A DNA stretch of 64,000 nucleotides, taken from positions 372,001-436,000 of the forward strand of contig NZ_FNCC01000004.1 of NCBI RefSeq assembly GCF_900100955.1, given 5' to 3'. The position numbers and the translations under genes were made by a program. This DNA comes from Lentzea fradiae. Its GTDB lineage: Bacteria; Actinomycetota; Actinomycetes; Mycobacteriales; Pseudonocardiaceae. Below are positions 43,239-51,963 of the stretch, piece by piece (positions within the stretch are counted from its first letter, which is position 1; the number at the start of each line of letters is the position of its first letter). The notes beneath the pieces were generated by a model. It did not search any database. It was not told the origin of the DNA and was given only the letters and a program-made list of their open reading frames with translations.

Positions 43239-44349
43239 GGGGCACCGGTGAGACGGGCACGGCGTGTGCAGGCTCGGGAATGCCGAGCAGCCGGTACATG
43301 GTCGCGCGCAGGATCGCACCGGACTGGTCGAGCCGCGAACTCACCAGTTCTGCGAAACCCGGAACCCGCACGGCGTCCGTCAGATCACCGGCGTACCGGG
43401 GGACGGCCTCCCGCAACTTGTCAGCCAGGCTGCCGCGGCGCACGTCAGGACAGGTGGCGAGCAACATGCGGGCACCGACGGCCGCGGCGTACGCCGTCGT
43501 CGAACCGAAATCGCCGACGACCACGTCGCTCGCGACAACCGTTGCACGCCAACCTTCTTCGGGTGGAATGACGATGACGTCACAGTTCGCGAGCCACGAC
43601 CGCACCTGCCACTCGCCGTGCACCGCCCAGATGTTCGGATGCAGCACCGCGGCAACCCTAGCGGTGGTGGGCAGTTCCCGGTACAGCTCGGGACACCGGA
43701 AGAAGGCCGACTCCGCGGTCCACGTGGAACTGATCGTGACGAGTGTGTCGCCAGGGCCGACACCCAGCGCCCGCCGGTACTGCTCGCGGAACGGCAGACT
43801 GGCCCGCATGCGGTCGAGGCAGATGTCACCGGCGACGACCGCGGCCGGCAACGCCTCGGGACAAGACCGCGCGAGCAACCGCAGTTCGTCGTCGTGCGAA
43901 AGGACGATCGCCGACGCGGGCACTCTCCCGTCACGCACGAGCATCTGCCGATCGAGCCCGTGCACCGGCCGCGCCCCCGATCCGGCCGCCCTCACCCGCT
44001 GCCGGGACTTCACCGCGCCGGCACCGTGCGGCAACACCAGCACCGGCCCAGGAGCCTTCTCGACGAAGCGGTAGCTGGCCGCGAGCACGAGGTCGAACTC
44101 GTGCTGCAACGCCATCTCCCACGGAACGACGAGCCCGCCGACGGCGCGGATGAACCGCGCTGTGCTCTCGTCCGGCTCGGGCTGTGTGAAGTAGGTCTGC
44201 ACGCGGAAGTCGCCGTCCAGCAACGGCAACAGGTCGAGCAACCGCGTGCCCGCCACGACGCTGGGCACGACCACCAACACCCTGCGGCATCCCGGCACGG
44301 TCGCCCGGTGCGCACCCCCTGCTCCGAGCGGGGTGGTGAACCAGTTCAT
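43228..44349 (-). CDS. Putative GT-B-fold transferase (glycosyl/glycerophosphotransferase-like)
   Basis: A 373-residue cytosolic protein not assigned to a firm family. Two Rossmann-like halves are suggested by RRVLVVVPSVVAGTRLLDLL near the start and by DTLVTISSTWTAES, AAVLHPNIWAVHGEW, VIVIPPEEGWRATVVASDVV and VGDFGSTTAYAAAVGARMLL later. The last pattern (D-x-G/S-S-T-x-YAAAxG) resembles the donor site of CDP-glycerol transferases and UDP-GlcNAc epimerases. The ATG at 44349 is chosen for GGAGG with 5-bp spacing; an ATG at 44403 is possible. Divergent from the SARP regulator and possibly its target. Confidence 0.6.
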   Translation of the reverse strand: MNWFTTPLGAGGAHRATVPGCRRVLVVVPSVVAGTRLLDLLPLLDGDFRVQTYFTQPEPDESTARFIRAVGGLVVPWEMALQHEFDLVLAASYRFVEKAPGPVLVLPHGAGAVKSRQRVRAAGSGARPVHGLDRQMLVRDGRVPASAIVLSHDDELRLLARSCPEALPAAVVAGDICLDRMRASLPFREQYRRALGVGPGDTLVTISSTWTAESAFFRCPELYRELPTTARVAAVLHPNIWAVHGEWQVRSWLANCDVIVIPPEEGWRATVVASDVVVGDFGSTTAYAAAVGARMLLATCPDVRRGSLADKLREAVPRYAGDLTDAVRVPGFAELVSSRLDQSGAILRATMYRLLGIPEPAHAVPVSPVPHAR

Positions 44350-44486
44350 CCAGTCCTCCATCGGTCGAAGTGATGGGAAGACCGTCGCGCCCGGAGTGTT
44401 CATCGAGCTGTCAAAAACTGTTCGCGCACTTCACGGCAGTCCTGATCAAGGTTCCCGGACCACTTCCGTGTCCATTCACGCGTTCA

Positions 44487-44513
44487 TGTCAATGGACTGT
44501 CAGCGATCTGTCA
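44487..44513. promoter_or_regulatory. Three direct repeats at 11-bp period (SARP-type operator)
   Basis: TGTCA occurs at 44487, 44498 and 44509, exactly 11 bp apart. SARP activators bind direct heptamer repeats spaced 11 bp (one helical turn), so this is the expected layout for a binding site, in the gap between the GT-B-like gene (-) and the SARP gene (+). Which promoter it serves is not resolved. Confidence 0.6.
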
Positions 44514-44580
44514 TCTTCGGCCGAACGAGTCCGTTGCGTTGGTGTTGAACGGGGAGGACACTCTTTGGCGGGGATGAGGG

Positions 44581-47529
44581 GTGGCGCTCGTGGACGCGCG
44601 ATTCACAATTTTGGGCCCAACCGGAATTCGAGTCGGCGACCGCGTCGACACGCAATGGGGCCGGCCGAGGGAGCGAGCCCTGCTCGCCGTCCTGCTGACG
44701 CGGCCGGGAACCTTCGTGCCTGCAGCGGAGCTGATCGACTGGATCTGGCCGGACCGGAGCGAACTGCCGCGGAATCCGAAGCAGGCGCTGTACCTCTATT
44801 CCTCGCGGCTGCGCGCGAAACTCGAATCTTTGCCGAACCGGGTGGAATTGTCGACTCGTAACGGTGCTTATCGGATCGACGTCGGCCGAAAGGCTGTGGA
44901 CTACTTCCGGTTCCTCGACCAGGTCGACCGGGCGCGTGAACTCTCCGCGCTCGGAGATCATCGGCAAGCTCTGAGCGAGATTCGGTCCGCATTCGCGATC
45001 TGGCGCCACCAGGTCCCTCTGCAAGACCTGCGGTCCGACCGTGCCGAGACCTGGCGCCGCAACGTCCTGATGAACCGGTTGATGCCCGCGTACGACCTCT
45101 TGTGCCAAGAACTGCTGGCGCTCGGCGAGCACCAGCAGGTGATCGACGAGCTCGACGACCTGGAGCTCGACTACCGAATTCACCACGGGTTGCTGAAACG
45201 GAGGCTGCACGCGCTGTACCGGCTGATGAGGACCGAGGAGGCCAGTCGGCTCTACCTGACCGTGCACAAGGCCCTCCGGGCCGAGCCGAACGACGCCGCT
45301 GCCGACTCCCTTCGCAAGTTCCACGACGGGCTGCAGAAGGGCCGGACCGAGTCCGTGAAACCGGCGGCCCGGGCTCCCGAGGTCCTGACGCCGCAACAAC
45401 TACCGCTCGACGTCCCGTTGTTCGTCGGTCACGAGGACAAGTTCGCGGCCTTGGACCACGTGGCGTCCGAAGCGGGTCTCGTCCTCGTCAGCGGCCAAGG
45501 CGGGGTCGGCAAGACCGCGTTCGCCGTGCACTGGGCGCACACCCGGCGGACGAGGTTCCCAGGTGGAGTCCTCTTCGCCGACTTGCAGGGGTTCTCCGAT
45601 GGCGCGGTCTTGGACGCCGCCACGGTCGTCGACCGGTTCCTGCTCGCGCTCGGCGTGCGGCCGGACCAGATCACGAACCCCGATCACCGCATGGCCAGGC
45701 TCCAGTCGCTGGTGTCCGGACGCCGGTTGCTCGTGCTGCTGGACAACGCGTACGACACGGAGCAGATCCGCCAGCTCCTTCCGCTGTTCTCGTCCTGCCT
45801 CGTCATCGTGACCAGTCGTTCACGCCTGTCCGGCTTGGCCGCCCGCCTGGCCCCCCACCGGATCTCGATCGACCCGCTCGGTGAGAACGCGGCCGCGCGC
45901 CTGCTCCTCGACCGCATCGGCGAGCGCGCCGAAAACACCGAGGCGCTCGCCGAGCTGACCAGGGTGTGCAGCGGTTTGCCGATCGCGCTGAAAGTTCTTG
46001 CCAACCACATCGCGACACGTCCGAACGTGCGGCTGAGCGCGTTCGTCGACCACTTCCGCGAGCGCGGCGTTCTCGACATCGGAACGATGCACGGCCCGCG
46101 TGCGGTGTTCATGCAGTCGTTGCGTGCCTTGGAACCTGACGCACGCTTGCTCTTCCGCACGATCGGTGTCCATCCGGGGCCGGACATCAGCGTGAGCACC
46201 GCCGCCGCGATGGTGGCGTTGCCGACCAGGAGAGTGCACGCGGCGTTCGACACCCTTGTGGAGGCGACCCTCGTCGAGCAGGCGAACGACCTGGACAGGT
46301 TCAAGCTACACGACCTGTTGCGGGAGTTCTCCAGCGGCCTGCTCGACGATCCGCAGGAGCGGATGCTGATCGAGCGCCGCATGTTCGACTTCTACCTGCG
46401 CACGGCGGAGAACGCCGACATGACGTTGTTCCCGGGAATGGTCCGGGTGCTCACTTCTTCTACTGGTTCGGAATTCGGAGCGCTGGAGTTCAAAGACGCC
46501 TCCGAAGCGGAACGTTGGTGCATGGCCGAGGTGCAGACGGTGCTGGCGGTGGTTCGTCTTTCGGTCGAGACCGGTGCTTACTCCTACGCGGTTCAGATTC
46601 CCCCGCTGATGGAAATCTGGCCGCGCCGCGGGATGACCGCCGAGATGCTTTCCGCGCTGCGCCTCGGGCTCGCGGCCACGAAGGCACTGGGCGAATCCTC
46701 CACCGAGGCCGCGGCTGATCTGATGCAGCAGATCGGGCACAGCCACCTGGTGCGGCAGGAGTACCGGCAGGCCGAGCACTACGTCCATTCCGCGCATATC
46801 GCCTACCTGCAGGCAGGCGGTGACCAGAGATCCGGTATCGCGAGCTGCCTGCACACTGGTGCACGAATACTGGTGGCCACCGGAAACATCCAGATGGGGA
46901 TAGACTCCCACGAGCGGGCGTTGTCCTTGATCAGAGAGATCGACGAACGCGGTCTGGAGACCTTCTTCCTCTTTCGTGCCGGAGAGGCATATCAGAAGGC
47001 TTTCGAGTACGAGCGGGCCGCCTCCTACTACCACCAAGCGTTGATGCTGGCTCGCGCCCAGGAAGATGAATGGGCGGAAGCCACCGTTCTGCAGTTGCTC
47101 GGTTCGCTCAGCTTCTCGCGGGAACGTGTCGGCGAGGCGCGTGCCTTTGCTCAGAACAGCCTGTGGAAGTACGCCGGGCAACGCGCCATCGGCGCCGTGG
47201 GTGAGGTACTGACGCTCCTGTGTCAAATAGAGGAGGAGGCGGGCAACGTCTGGGAGGCGACCCAGTACGCCCGTCAGGCCGTCCGGTTCTGCGGACATGT
47301 CGGTGCGTCACTCAGCGAGGCCACTGCTCTGTGCGTGCTCGCTCGGATCCTCGGGCGCGCCGGTCGGCGAGAGGCGGCGGTGGAGGCGTTGGAGCGGGCC
47401 TGGCCGCTGCTCGTCGAGCAGGATGCGGAGCGGGCGAGCCGAGTCGCGGCGGAACTGGAACGTCTTCGTTCTGAAATTGACCTGCCTGAGCCTCGATCGG
47501 GGTCACCCGTTTTTCATCCCGAACCGTGA
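44581..47529 (+). CDS. SARP / NB-ARC / TPR regulator
   Basis: A 982-residue AfsR-type activator. Winged helix and BTAD occupy about 1-255 (RFTILGPTGIRV, PAAELIDWIWPD, LRAEPNDAAADSL). The NTPase follows with VSGQGGVGKTAFAV, LLVLLDNAYDTEQI, VTSRSRLSGLA and CSGLPIALKVLA. From about 640 on, TPR repeats (YRQAEHYVHSAHIAYLQAGG, YERAASYYHQALMLARAQED) sense an unknown partner. GTG at 44581 with GAGGGG just before it. AT-richer codon use than its neighbours in places (GAATTG, TTTGCC) hints at a different recent history. It is divergent from a GT-B-like gene and upstream of a possible small peptide gene. Confidence 0.93.
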   Translation: MALVDARFTILGPTGIRVGDRVDTQWGRPRERALLAVLLTRPGTFVPAAELIDWIWPDRSELPRNPKQALYLYSSRLRAKLESLPNRVELSTRNGAYRIDVGRKAVDYFRFLDQVDRARELSALGDHRQALSEIRSAFAIWRHQVPLQDLRSDRAETWRRNVLMNRLMPAYDLLCQELLALGEHQQVIDELDDLELDYRIHHGLLKRRLHALYRLMRTEEASRLYLTVHKALRAEPNDAAADSLRKFHDGLQKGRTESVKPAARAPEVLTPQQLPLDVPLFVGHEDKFAALDHVASEAGLVLVSGQGGVGKTAFAVHWAHTRRTRFPGGVLFADLQGFSDGAVLDAATVVDRFLLALGVRPDQITNPDHRMARLQSLVSGRRLLVLLDNAYDTEQIRQLLPLFSSCLVIVTSRSRLSGLAARLAPHRISIDPLGENAAARLLLDRIGERAENTEALAELTRVCSGLPIALKVLANHIATRPNVRLSAFVDHFRERGVLDIGTMHGPRAVFMQSLRALEPDARLLFRTIGVHPGPDISVSTAAAMVALPTRRVHAAFDTLVEATLVEQANDLDRFKLHDLLREFSSGLLDDPQERMLIERRMFDFYLRTAENADMTLFPGMVRVLTSSTGSEFGALEFKDASEAERWCMAEVQTVLAVVRLSVETGAYSYAVQIPPLMEIWPRRGMTAEMLSALRLGLAATKALGESSTEAAADLMQQIGHSHLVRQEYRQAEHYVHSAHIAYLQAGGDQRSGIASCLHTGARILVATGNIQMGIDSHERALSLIREIDERGLETFFLFRAGEAYQKAFEYERAASYYHQALMLARAQEDEWAEATVLQLLGSLSFSRERVGEARAFAQNSLWKYAGQRAIGAVGEVLTLLCQIEEEAGNVWEATQYARQAVRFCGHVGASLSEATALCVLARILGRAGRREAAVEALERAWPLLVEQDAERASRVAAELERLRSEIDLPEPRSGSPVFHPEP

Positions 47530-47627
47530 AGGTCGTCGATTGACGTTGATGTAGTGTTCTTCAGGCCAAAGATCCACTCTTCTGGATCACTCAATCGAGT
47601 GAGCTGCCAGAGTTGACGTGACGCCCC

Positions 47628-47840
47628 GTGGGCCTGTATCCATTCCACACCCCCGGGCAACATCTTGGCCCACCTCCAGGTAGTAGAACATTCATCAAGG
47701 AGCACAAGATCACTCGCTTCGCAGCGGTTTTGGTTTTCCTGCTGGGCGTGAGCGCGGTTCCGGCTGAGCCCGTAATGGTTCAGACCACCGAGGCTTCTTC
47801 GGTTGCGACGGGATGGAGCAGTCGTCATCACGTCACGTAG
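47628..47840 (+). CDS. Possible small exported peptide
   Basis: In the 506-bp gap after the SARP gene, one frame from a GTG at 47628 ends at 47840. Its second half looks like a signal peptide and short mature part: ITRFAAVLVFLLGVSAVPA, then EPVMVQTTEASSV. The strongest ribosome binding site, AAGGAG at 47697-47702, lies inside the ORF, 6 bp before an ATC codon, so the true start may be a rare one there (about 42 residues). No homologue is recognised. The remaining gap shows only the terminator at 47928-47960. Confidence 0.35.
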   Translation: MGLYPFHTPGQHLGPPPGSRTFIKEHKITRFAAVLVFLLGVSAVPAEPVMVQTTEASSVATGWSSRHHVT

Positions 47841-47927
47841 AAGGGCGATGACCGGACAGAAGAGCAGGCGGCAGTCTGCTCGAAGACCGGCTGGCCGCGG
47901 ATAATCCTGAACTTGATTCACCTTGGT

Positions 47928-47960
47928 GTTCCGGGAGGCAGGCTTGCCACCTCCCGGAAC
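47928..47960 (+). terminator. Terminator hairpin
   Basis: GTTCCGGGAGG (47928-47938) pairs with CCTCCCGGAAC (47950-47960) across an 11-nt loop, and the stem can extend by three pairs beyond one mismatch. It lies after the SARP/small-peptide unit and 75 bp before the surface-protein gene. Confidence 0.75.
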
Positions 47961-48035
47961 GCCAACCGCGGTGCTCAACAATCCTGGCAGCAGTGACGTT
48001 GGAGGTTCATCGGAAGACTGACCATTGGGGGAACA

Positions 48036-49601
48036 GTGGCCGACAGACCTCTCAGACGCGCGATGATCGAATCAGGCGCCGTGATCACGGCCGCGCTGCT
48101 CGCTTTAGGGGCCGCTCCGGCCGCCCAGGCCCAAGAGCCCGCGGCCCTCCGCACCACCGTGGAACTGGACAAGTCGCACTACCTCCTCCACGAGGACATG
48201 CGCATGAAGTTCACCATCACCAACGTCGGCGGTCAGGCCGCCGAACGCGTCCGTTTCCCCTTCCCACAAGGAGTTCCCGGCTACGAAAGGTGGGACTGGG
48301 GCGAGCTGAAAGACGGCGGCAACGGCGTGCGGATCGGCCCGGGGGAGACGCAGGTCTTCGAGTTCTCCGGCGGAGTCGCAGACCGTTACAACGGGAGCAA
48401 CCAGACGGCCGGTATCGCCGACGGCTGGTTCGACTACATCGGCAGGCAGGACAACGCCGAGGACCGGTTCAGCGCGCTCGCCACCGTCACGCCGACCGAG
48501 GGCGACCTGGGTGGTGTCGTCTACGGCGACAGCAACCACAACGGCCGGATGGACGCGGGTGAAGCGCTCGCAGGGACGCTCGTCCAGATCTGGGGCGGTC
48601 GCGGAATGACCGCGCAGCGCACCACCGGCGCCGACGGGCGGTTCCTGTTCGAGAAGACGCCCGGCGGTCGCTGGCTCGTCGGCTACACGCACCCCGATGG
48701 CTGGGTGGCGCCCAACGAGAACGTGCTCATCACGCCGCAAGGTGCCGACCTCGCCGTGCGGGCCGAACGTCCGGCCGCGGACTCGCTCGGGGCGACGCTG
48801 GTCCTCGACCAGGAGAGCTACCAGCCCCAGCAGGCCGTCACGATGACGGTCACGCTGACCAACGACGGCACGCGCCCGATCGAGGGCGTGCAGGCGACGT
48901 GTCTCGACTACGGCCGCAAGAACTACCTTGGTGTGCAAGCGAACTGGGGCGAGCTGGCACCGAACGGCGCGGGTGTGGGTGTGCCGGTGGGGGAGAGCAG
49001 GACGTTCCACGTCACCGACGTCGTGCCGCAGGAAGCCGTTGCGGCGGGGGAAGTTCTCGCGGTGTGCCGGTTCGGGCCGCAGGTGCTGAACGGGAAGGGA
49101 TACGTCGAGGCGACTGCCCGGGCGGCTGTCCCCGGCGGGTTCGGGTCCGTGGCGGGGCGGCTGTGGCACGACCGGAACCGGAACTACGTCGGTGACGAGG
49201 ACGAGGGTGTCGCGAACGTCCGGGTCGTGTTGCGCGACCGGCACACGGACGCGGTGACGGGCGAGGCGGTGTCCGACGCGACGGGGATGCTGAGGTTCGA
49301 CCGCGTGCCCGCCGGTTCGCACCGTGCGCACGTCGAAGGCGCGTGGACGTACCCGAGTCCGATCGAGCGCGAGGTCACGGTCGTGGCGGACCGCGAGGCG
49401 TGGCTGGGGATCTCGCTCGAACCCGCCGCGTCCGATCCGGGAGGTCCCGGTCCGGAGCAGCAGAAGGCGAAGCCGGCGCTCGCGAGGACGGGTCCGTCCG
49501 CGCCCGGCCTGGCGTTGCTGGGGGTGCTGCTCGTGGCGCTCGGAGTCGTCGCACGCGTGATGGGCAGGAATCGAGAAGCTCGGTCCGGCGGCCGCACCTA
49601 G
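48036..49601 (+). CDS. Cell-wall surface protein with SdrD-B-like repeats and LAxTG-like sorting signal
   Basis: A 521-residue exported protein. The signal peptide ends near residue 33 (AAQAQ). Two CARF/NEW-like beta modules (VELDKSHYLLHEDMRMKFTI and LVLDQESYQPQQAVTMTVTL) each precede an SdrD B-type module (GVVYGDSNHNGRMDAGE; GRLWHDRNRNYVGDEDEG). The C-terminus has LARTG, a hydrophobic helix (LALLGVLLVALGVVA) and a basic tail, the form recognised by class E sortases of actinomycetes. No sortase gene is in the window. GTG start with GGGGG upstream. Confidence 0.85.
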   Translation: MADRPLRRAMIESGAVITAALLALGAAPAAQAQEPAALRTTVELDKSHYLLHEDMRMKFTITNVGGQAAERVRFPFPQGVPGYERWDWGELKDGGNGVRIGPGETQVFEFSGGVADRYNGSNQTAGIADGWFDYIGRQDNAEDRFSALATVTPTEGDLGGVVYGDSNHNGRMDAGEALAGTLVQIWGGRGMTAQRTTGADGRFLFEKTPGGRWLVGYTHPDGWVAPNENVLITPQGADLAVRAERPAADSLGATLVLDQESYQPQQAVTMTVTLTNDGTRPIEGVQATCLDYGRKNYLGVQANWGELAPNGAGVGVPVGESRTFHVTDVVPQEAVAAGEVLAVCRFGPQVLNGKGYVEATARAAVPGGFGSVAGRLWHDRNRNYVGDEDEGVANVRVVLRDRHTDAVTGEAVSDATGMLRFDRVPAGSHRAHVEGAWTYPSPIEREVTVVADREAWLGISLEPAASDPGGPGPEQQKAKPALARTGPSAPGLALLGVLLVALGVVARVMGRNREARSGGRT

Positions 49602-49611
49602 CGTCGGAGGC

Positions 49612-49740
49612 ATGTGCTTCATGTTCGGTGCGAGCGAGGAACAGGTGCGTCGGCTGCTCGCCGACGAGGAGGTCCGTGCCGGTCAGGAGAACGCGACCGG
49701 TGCGGACCCGCCAGGGGGAGAGCGCGCCGGGCCGCCCTGA
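49612..49740 (+). CDS. Small protein (42 aa)
   Basis: Eleven bases after the surface-protein stop, an ATG with a strong binding site (GTCGGAGG) opens a 42-codon frame reading MCFMFGASEEQVRRLLADEE and ending RAGPP. High third-position GC supports coding. No family recognised. Likely co-transcribed with the surface-protein gene. Confidence 0.5.
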   Translation: MCFMFGASEEQVRRLLADEEVRAGQENATGADPPGGERAGPP

Positions 49741-49833
49741 GGTGTCCGGGTGATCCGTTCCCGGTGACGACCGGGAACGGTCCCCGACGATCGACGGTGG
49801 CTGACCGGGACCGCCGTGCACCACGGTGGTGGC

Positions 49834-51924
49834 ATGGACCGCAGACACCGGCGCCCTGCCCTGCTGATCACCGCGTTCCTCTCGGTCGCGATGGTCACCG
49901 CCGGCAACTCCGCCGCCGCCCCCACTCCCGAGCAGCCGCCGAACCACTGGCAGTACAACCACTGGCCCCAGCAGCAGCCGTGGCAGCAGTCCCGCGACTC
50001 CGCCCGTGTGCTCGCGCAGGACGGGTTCCCTGGCCCGATCGACCCGCAGAACTGGGTCAACCCCGACCACATGACGTGGGAGCGGGACTACACGAAGATC
50101 CCCGGCACCAACTGGGCCGACCCGTCGGTCCGGGGGTCGGTGCGCAACTTCAAGGGCGCGCTCGTCCTGCTGGACTACCCGAACCAGCCGTTCGTCGTCA
50201 CGCAGGCCGCCAACTCCACGGTGTTCGGCAACCCGAGCACCGAGGCGAGCAACGTCCCGCGCGACCGGGTCGGGCAGTTCTACGAGGACTTCCTGAACAA
50301 GCCCAACGTGCTCAACCGCGGCCACACCGTGCACGAGTACTGGATGGAGACCTCCGGCGGGCGCTACGGCGTCGAGCTGAAGGCGTTCGGCCCGTACACG
50401 ATGCCGGGCAAGGACCACGAGTACGCGATGGAGTTCCAGGGCGGCACCGGCTGCCCGGCCGGGGACAACTGCAACCGCAACATCCGCACGGACGGCCGTG
50501 CCGCGTGGGTGGCCGACGTCGGCGCGGAGGTGCCTGCGGGCTACGACTTCATCTACTACCTGTCGGCGGGCCAGGACGAGTCCGGCACCTGGCAGGAGTT
50601 CGGGATGATGAAGTTCCGCACCAAGGAGGACGTGACCGACGACTTCGGCCCACCGGACCCGGCGCTGCCGAACTGGTCGCGCACCCGGTACGTCGACTGG
50701 ACCTCGTGGGCGGCGGGGTCGGCGATCTGGCCGAACGCGGGCGGCGGCTCGTCCACCCAGGCCGAGAGCTCCGGCCAGGGCGTCTACGCGCACGAGCTGA
50801 GCCACCTCCTCGGCATCGGTGACAACTACAACAACCCGTACGGCAACCCGCCGCGCCGTGACTACAGCGGCCCGTGGGACATGCTGTCGCGCGGCTCGTT
50901 CAACGGTCCCGGCGGCCCGCACTCGCGGTGGACGATCCCGGCCACCGGCGGCGGGTCGATGGGCGCCCAGCAGACGTTCCGCAACCGCATCAAGCTCGGC
51001 ATCATCGACGAGCGCAACGTGCTGCGGCTGTCCCGCGAGGCGCTGGCCGGCTCCGGGACGGTCATCGCGAAGATCACCGCCCGCGAGGTCGACCCCGGCC
51101 CGGCGGGGCTGACGGGCATCAACCTCGCGCTGGGCACCGGCGACAAGACGCCGTCCTGCAACGTGAACACCGACCCGTTCTGCGACGGCGGCGGTTACAA
51201 CAACTACACGCTCGAAGTCGTCGACCGCATGGGTTCCGACTCGTTCACCCCGGACTCGGGCGTGCTGCTGGCCAAGACCAAGAACGCCGACGCCGCACCG
51301 TTCACGTGGGTGATCGACGCCAACCCGCAGGACATCGGCATGACCGACCACGTCCTGCCCGACGGCACGAAGGTGCCGATCACGATCGGCGACTACCGCC
51401 AGCTGTCGGACGCCCTCTTCCACGCGGGCACGAACTCGGGCAGCGAGTTCGAGTTCGTCGACCAGGCCAACCGGCTGCACTTCTACGTGCTGGACGTGCA
51501 GCGCGACGCGCGGGGCGTCCTGTCCTACACGGTCGCGGTGCGGTCCCTGGACGGCGCCGGACCGCAGCAGCGCGGCGTGCGGGTCACGCCGGCCGCCGCT
51601 CGTGCCGCTTCCTCGGGGGTGGCGACGTGCCGCTTCCGGCTGACCAACACCGGCCGCGCCGCGCCGCCCACCGCGCAGCACCCGGAGCCCGTCGACCAGT
51701 ACCTCGGCGGCGACGTCTACCGGGTGTCGGCGAAGGCGGCCGACGGCTGGACCGTCTCGTTGCCGAACGCGTTGGCCACGGCCGAGTTCGGTGACACGGT
51801 CGACGTTCCGGTGCACGCCCGGCGCACCGGCGGCCCGGTCATGGGGAAGGTGACGCTGACGGCCGTCTCCGAGAGCAACCCCGGGAGGTCCGCGACCGCC
51901 AGCTGCACGGTGACCAGCCGCTGA
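49834..51924 (+). CDS. Secreted M6-like (immune-inhibitor-A type) metalloprotease
   Basis: A 696-residue exported protease. The signal peptide ends near residue 30 (SAAA). The catalytic zinc motif HELSHLLGIGDNY lies near residue 315, and the M6-type aspartate/methionine turn is in WDMLSRGSFNGPGG. Upstream, NFKGALVLLDYPNQPFVV and FYEDFLN match the M6 start. The C-terminal 200 residues are beta-rich and probably bind substrate or cell wall. The ATG at 49834 is preferred over a GTG 18 bp earlier. It likely degrades host or competitor proteins outside the cell. Confidence 0.9.
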   Translation: MDRRHRRPALLITAFLSVAMVTAGNSAAAPTPEQPPNHWQYNHWPQQQPWQQSRDSARVLAQDGFPGPIDPQNWVNPDHMTWERDYTKIPGTNWADPSVRGSVRNFKGALVLLDYPNQPFVVTQAANSTVFGNPSTEASNVPRDRVGQFYEDFLNKPNVLNRGHTVHEYWMETSGGRYGVELKAFGPYTMPGKDHEYAMEFQGGTGCPAGDNCNRNIRTDGRAAWVADVGAEVPAGYDFIYYLSAGQDESGTWQEFGMMKFRTKEDVTDDFGPPDPALPNWSRTRYVDWTSWAAGSAIWPNAGGGSSTQAESSGQGVYAHELSHLLGIGDNYNNPYGNPPRRDYSGPWDMLSRGSFNGPGGPHSRWTIPATGGGSMGAQQTFRNRIKLGIIDERNVLRLSREALAGSGTVIAKITAREVDPGPAGLTGINLALGTGDKTPSCNVNTDPFCDGGGYNNYTLEVVDRMGSDSFTPDSGVLLAKTKNADAAPFTWVIDANPQDIGMTDHVLPDGTKVPITIGDYRQLSDALFHAGTNSGSEFEFVDQANRLHFYVLDVQRDARGVLSYTVAVRSLDGAGPQQRGVRVTPAAARAASSGVATCRFRLTNTGRAAPPTAQHPEPVDQYLGGDVYRVSAKAADGWTVSLPNALATAEFGDTVDVPVHARRTGGPVMGKVTLTAVSESNPGRSATASCTVTSR

Positions 51925-51963
51925 CGCCGGTGGCTCCGGGCCTCTCCGGCCCGGAGCACGCGC

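Noticed and set aside
49375-51816. An 813-codon minus-strand frame opposite the metalloprotease
   Set aside because: Arg/Val/Gly-rich antisense shadow; the plus strand has a signal peptide and HELSH motif.
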